The position numbers and the translations under genes were made by a program. Of a stretch of DNA of 35,509 nucleotides, positions 33,981 through 35,509 are shown piece after piece. A model generated the notes under the pieces. That model was not told where the DNA came from. It saw nothing but the letters and a program-made list of their open reading frames with translations, and did not search any database. This DNA is from an uncultured Prevotellaceae bacterium (GTDB lineage Bacteria; Bacteroidota; Bacteroidia; Bacteroidales; Bacteroidaceae), in NCBI GenBank assembly GCA_947307015.1, contig CAMZHV010000028.1, forward strand, positions 1-35,509, in the 5' to 3' direction. The first letter of the stretch is position 1. Each line of letters starts with the position of its first letter.

Positions 33981-34991
33981 ATGGAACACGACAGAAAGAT
34001 GCGTATTGGCATCATTGCAACAGGATGGATAGCAGAGAAAGCTGCCATCACCATCAACGAAATGGAAGAATGTGAGGCATTTGCCGTAGCTTCGCGACGA
34101 CAAGAAACGGCAGATGCGTTTGCCGCGAAATGGGGTATCACACGTGCATACGAGTCGTACAGCGAGCTGATAGCCGACCCCGATGTGGACTTGGTTTATG
34201 TAGCCACGCCCCACTCCCACCACTTCGACGTGACACGCGAGGCCATCATGGCCGGCAAGCCCTGCCTCGTGGAGAAAGCCTTCATGGCTAATGCACGCGA
34301 GGCCAGCGAAATCATCAGCCTGGCCAAAGCGCGTGGCGTATTCCTGGCCGAAGCGATCTGGACGAGATACCAGCCCGCCGTTGGTATCGTGCGCCGCATT
34401 ATTCAGGAAGGGCGCATCGGTCAGCCCCGCCTGGTGACAGCAACCCTTGGATATTCGATGGGCGAGAAACCACGCATCATGCGCGCTGACTTTTGCGGCG
34501 GTGCCTTGCTCGATCTGGGCGTATATGCGCTCAACTTCGTCAGGATGTTCTGCGTCAATGGCGATGGAAAGAGCACCGATATCATCAGCATCGACGGCCA
34601 CTGCGTCAAAAGCGTCACTGGCATGGACATCACCGAGGGCATCACGATGGTGCTGGCCGACGGCGTGCTGGCCAACGTGCAGGCAAGTGCCGCCTGTGTT
34701 GGCGACAATATAGGCGTCATCGCCGGAACAGAAGGCAACATCATCATCGACAATATCAACAACCCGCAGACCATCACCGTAAACGGCCCCGACCGCACCT
34801 TCGTTGAGACGATTCACGTGCCACAACAGATCACAGGCTACGAATACCAGTTCCTTGCCTGCCGCCAAGCGCTCATCGACGGCCTCTTGGAACCCCGCGA
34901 AATGCCACTCGCCGAAACCTTATACATCATGCGGCTCATGGATAACCTCCGCAACAAATGGGGCGTCCGCTACCCGATGGACAAAAACTAA
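33981..34991 (+). CDS. Gfo/Idh/MocA family oxidoreductase
   Basis: A 336-residue NAD(P)-dependent dehydrogenase. The N-terminal Rossmann motif is GIIATGWIA (10-18). The family catalytic lysine lies in VEKAF (Lys99), with alanine replacing the proline of the common EKP motif; this variant occurs in the dihydrodiol-dehydrogenase-like branch. GGALLDLGVYALNFVRMF is the second-domain signature. The substrate, probably a sugar or cyclitol, cannot be inferred. It lies 28 nt after rsmA, perhaps in the same transcript; no functional link is evident. Confidence 0.9.
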   Translation: MEHDRKMRIGIIATGWIAEKAAITINEMEECEAFAVASRRQETADAFAAKWGITRAYESYSELIADPDVDLVYVATPHSHHFDVTREAIMAGKPCLVEKAFMANAREASEIISLAKARGVFLAEAIWTRYQPAVGIVRRIIQEGRIGQPRLVTATLGYSMGEKPRIMRADFCGGALLDLGVYALNFVRMFCVNGDGKSTDIISIDGHCVKSVTGMDITEGITMVLADGVLANVQASAACVGDNIGVIAGTEGNIIIDNINNPQTITVNGPDRTFVETIHVPQQITGYEYQFLACRQALIDGLLEPREMPLAETLYIMRLMDNLRNKWGVRYPMDKN

Positions 34992-35061
34992 CTTAACATC
35001 ACATATTTCGCTACGTGTCTATAGTTCCGTTTCGTCCCCTCCCTAATCTTTTCGTCGTACA

Positions 35062-35115
35062 CCCCTAAGTCTCTTCGTTGTTCGGCGATGGCCGAACAAC
35101 GAAGAGACTTAGGGG
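35062..35115. repeat. Perfect 25-bp inverted repeat with 4-nt loop
   Basis: The left arm (35062-35086) begins CCCCTAAGTCTCTTCG and ends GTTCGGC; after the loop GATG (35087-35090) the right arm (35091-35115) is its exact reverse complement, ending CTTAGGGG. No T run follows on either strand, so it is not a standard intrinsic terminator. Its stem is much longer and more perfect than expected for one. Confidence 0.95.
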
Positions 35116-35157
35116 AGTTGAGGGAAAAACTATAGGATATTTTGCTTGATTGATATA

Positions 35158-35223
35158 GATGTTTCCGCAAAAACCTATAGATGTTTTTGCGAAAACCTAT
35201 AGGCGTTTTCCAGAAAACCCTTA
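35158..35223. repeat. Three 22-bp tandem repeats
   Basis: Units at 35158-35179, 35180-35201 and 35202-35223 share the pattern G(A/G)(T/C)GTTTnnnnnnAAAACC followed by (T/C)TA. The first two differ at only three positions; the third has diverged. Each unit has a small internal palindrome of GTTTT against AAAAC. Confidence 0.85.
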
Positions 35224-35329
35224 AGGGTATAGACGCAGAAGAGGGGATAAGTGACCTTACTGGTGTCGCAAAAATTATATTTCGCATAATCCACATATCT
35301 AAAAAATAACAAAATCATGAATTTTTCAT

Positions 35330-35415
35330 GCACTTTTGCACTCTACGTCTGTAAGCCGTTGTCTATGAATAGTTAACGTGAGTGCATGGACAGTGTATTT
35401 TTGAGTGCAAAGTGC
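35330..35415. repeat. Inverted repeat GCACTTT(T)GCACTC
   Basis: GCACTTTTGCACTC (35330-35343) is mirrored by GAGTGCAAAGTGC (35403-35415), with one extra T in the left copy. A further GAGTGCATG at about 35380-35388 lies between. The motif may be a protein-binding site or the border of a small mobile element. Confidence 0.6.
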
Positions 35416-35509
35416 AAAAATGAAGGATTTTTAGACCCAAATTCGTCACTTCGGTAGCACTTAACACTATGTCAAAGTATCATTGAAAATTTACTGTAAA
35501 ATCACTTTA

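Larger units (their letters stand above)
34992..35509. other. Gene-free right end with several repeats
   Basis: No convincing protein gene is present. The one long minus-strand frame runs through the large inverted repeat and tandem repeats and has no recognisable domain. The region contains a 25-bp perfect inverted repeat, three 22-bp tandem repeats and a dispersed GAGTGCA inverted repeat. A TATTTTTG at 35396-35403 (+) resembles a -7 box and may serve a gene beyond the right edge. Confidence 0.6.

Noticed and set aside
35158..35223. Possible CRISPR array
   Set aside because: The three 22-bp units are directly adjacent without spacers, and no cas genes are present.
34988..35296. 102-codon minus-strand open frame at the right end
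   Set aside because: It reads through the 25-bp inverted repeat and the 22-bp tandem repeats; the protein is basic and low in complexity, and its 3' end overlaps the end of the oxidoreductase gene.

Overview
The window looks like a chromosomal segment from a Bacteroidales bacterium, probably Prevotella-like. This rests on TAnnTTTG-type -7 promoter boxes in front of several transcription units, the lack of clear Shine-Dalgarno sequences, a Gram-negative lipid A/Kdo gene set, a large alpha-2-macroglobulin-like protein, and protein sequences that read like Bacteroidales homologues. I could not run a database search, so the genus is an inference.

Layout. Positions 1-795 hold the 5' end of an unidentified minus-strand gene, two minus-strand promoter-like motifs, a structured palindromic element and the promoter and leader of rplU. 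Positions 796-2922 (+) carry rplU, rpmA and serS, closed by a bidirectional terminator. Positions 2976-10141 (-) form a glycine-cleavage operon transcribed lplA-gcvT-gcvH-gcvPA-small membrane ORF-gcvPB-lpdA: the decarboxylase (as two subunits), the lipoyl carrier, the aminomethyltransferase, the dihydrolipoyl dehydrogenase and the ligase that can lipoylate the carrier are encoded together. Positions 10275-19076 (+) form an envelope operon: kdtA, an LpxL-type acyltransferase, kdsB, a GT9 glycosyltransferase, two LtaS/sulfatase-fold membrane proteins and a YihY family protein, mostly overlapping or tightly spaced. Positions 19115-33063 (-) carry, in transcription order, a YbhN-type membrane protein, pepD, a 1903-residue alpha-2-macroglobulin-like protein, surE, lpxB, pyrH and alaS. 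A compact palindromic divergent promoter separates this block from rsmA and a Gfo/Idh/MocA oxidoreductase (+). The last ~520 bases hold no convincing gene but several repeats, including a perfect 25-bp inverted repeat.

The most unusual feature is a family of GC-rich, REPIN-like elements. Each is typically a pair of asymmetric hairpin units (about 30-40 nt) in inverted orientation around a variable spacer, 74-168 bp overall. I find about a dozen copies or derivatives. Most lie in the serS/glycine-cleavage region. They are not only intergenic: copies sit in frame inside serS, lpdA (two), gcvPB (two) and gcvT, with reduced or single-unit forms in alaS, lpxB and the tail of the YbhN-type protein. 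Others supply the N-termini of GcvPA and LpdA and the C-terminus and stop codon of GcvPB. Two subfamilies are visible, one with CCCTCCC-GTRA-GGGAGGG hairpins and one with GCCCCC/GGGGGC or GTCCCCC/GGGGGAC hairpins. Their behaviour recalls REPINs mobilised by RAYT transposases and the in-frame Rickettsia palindromic elements, but no transposase is in the window.
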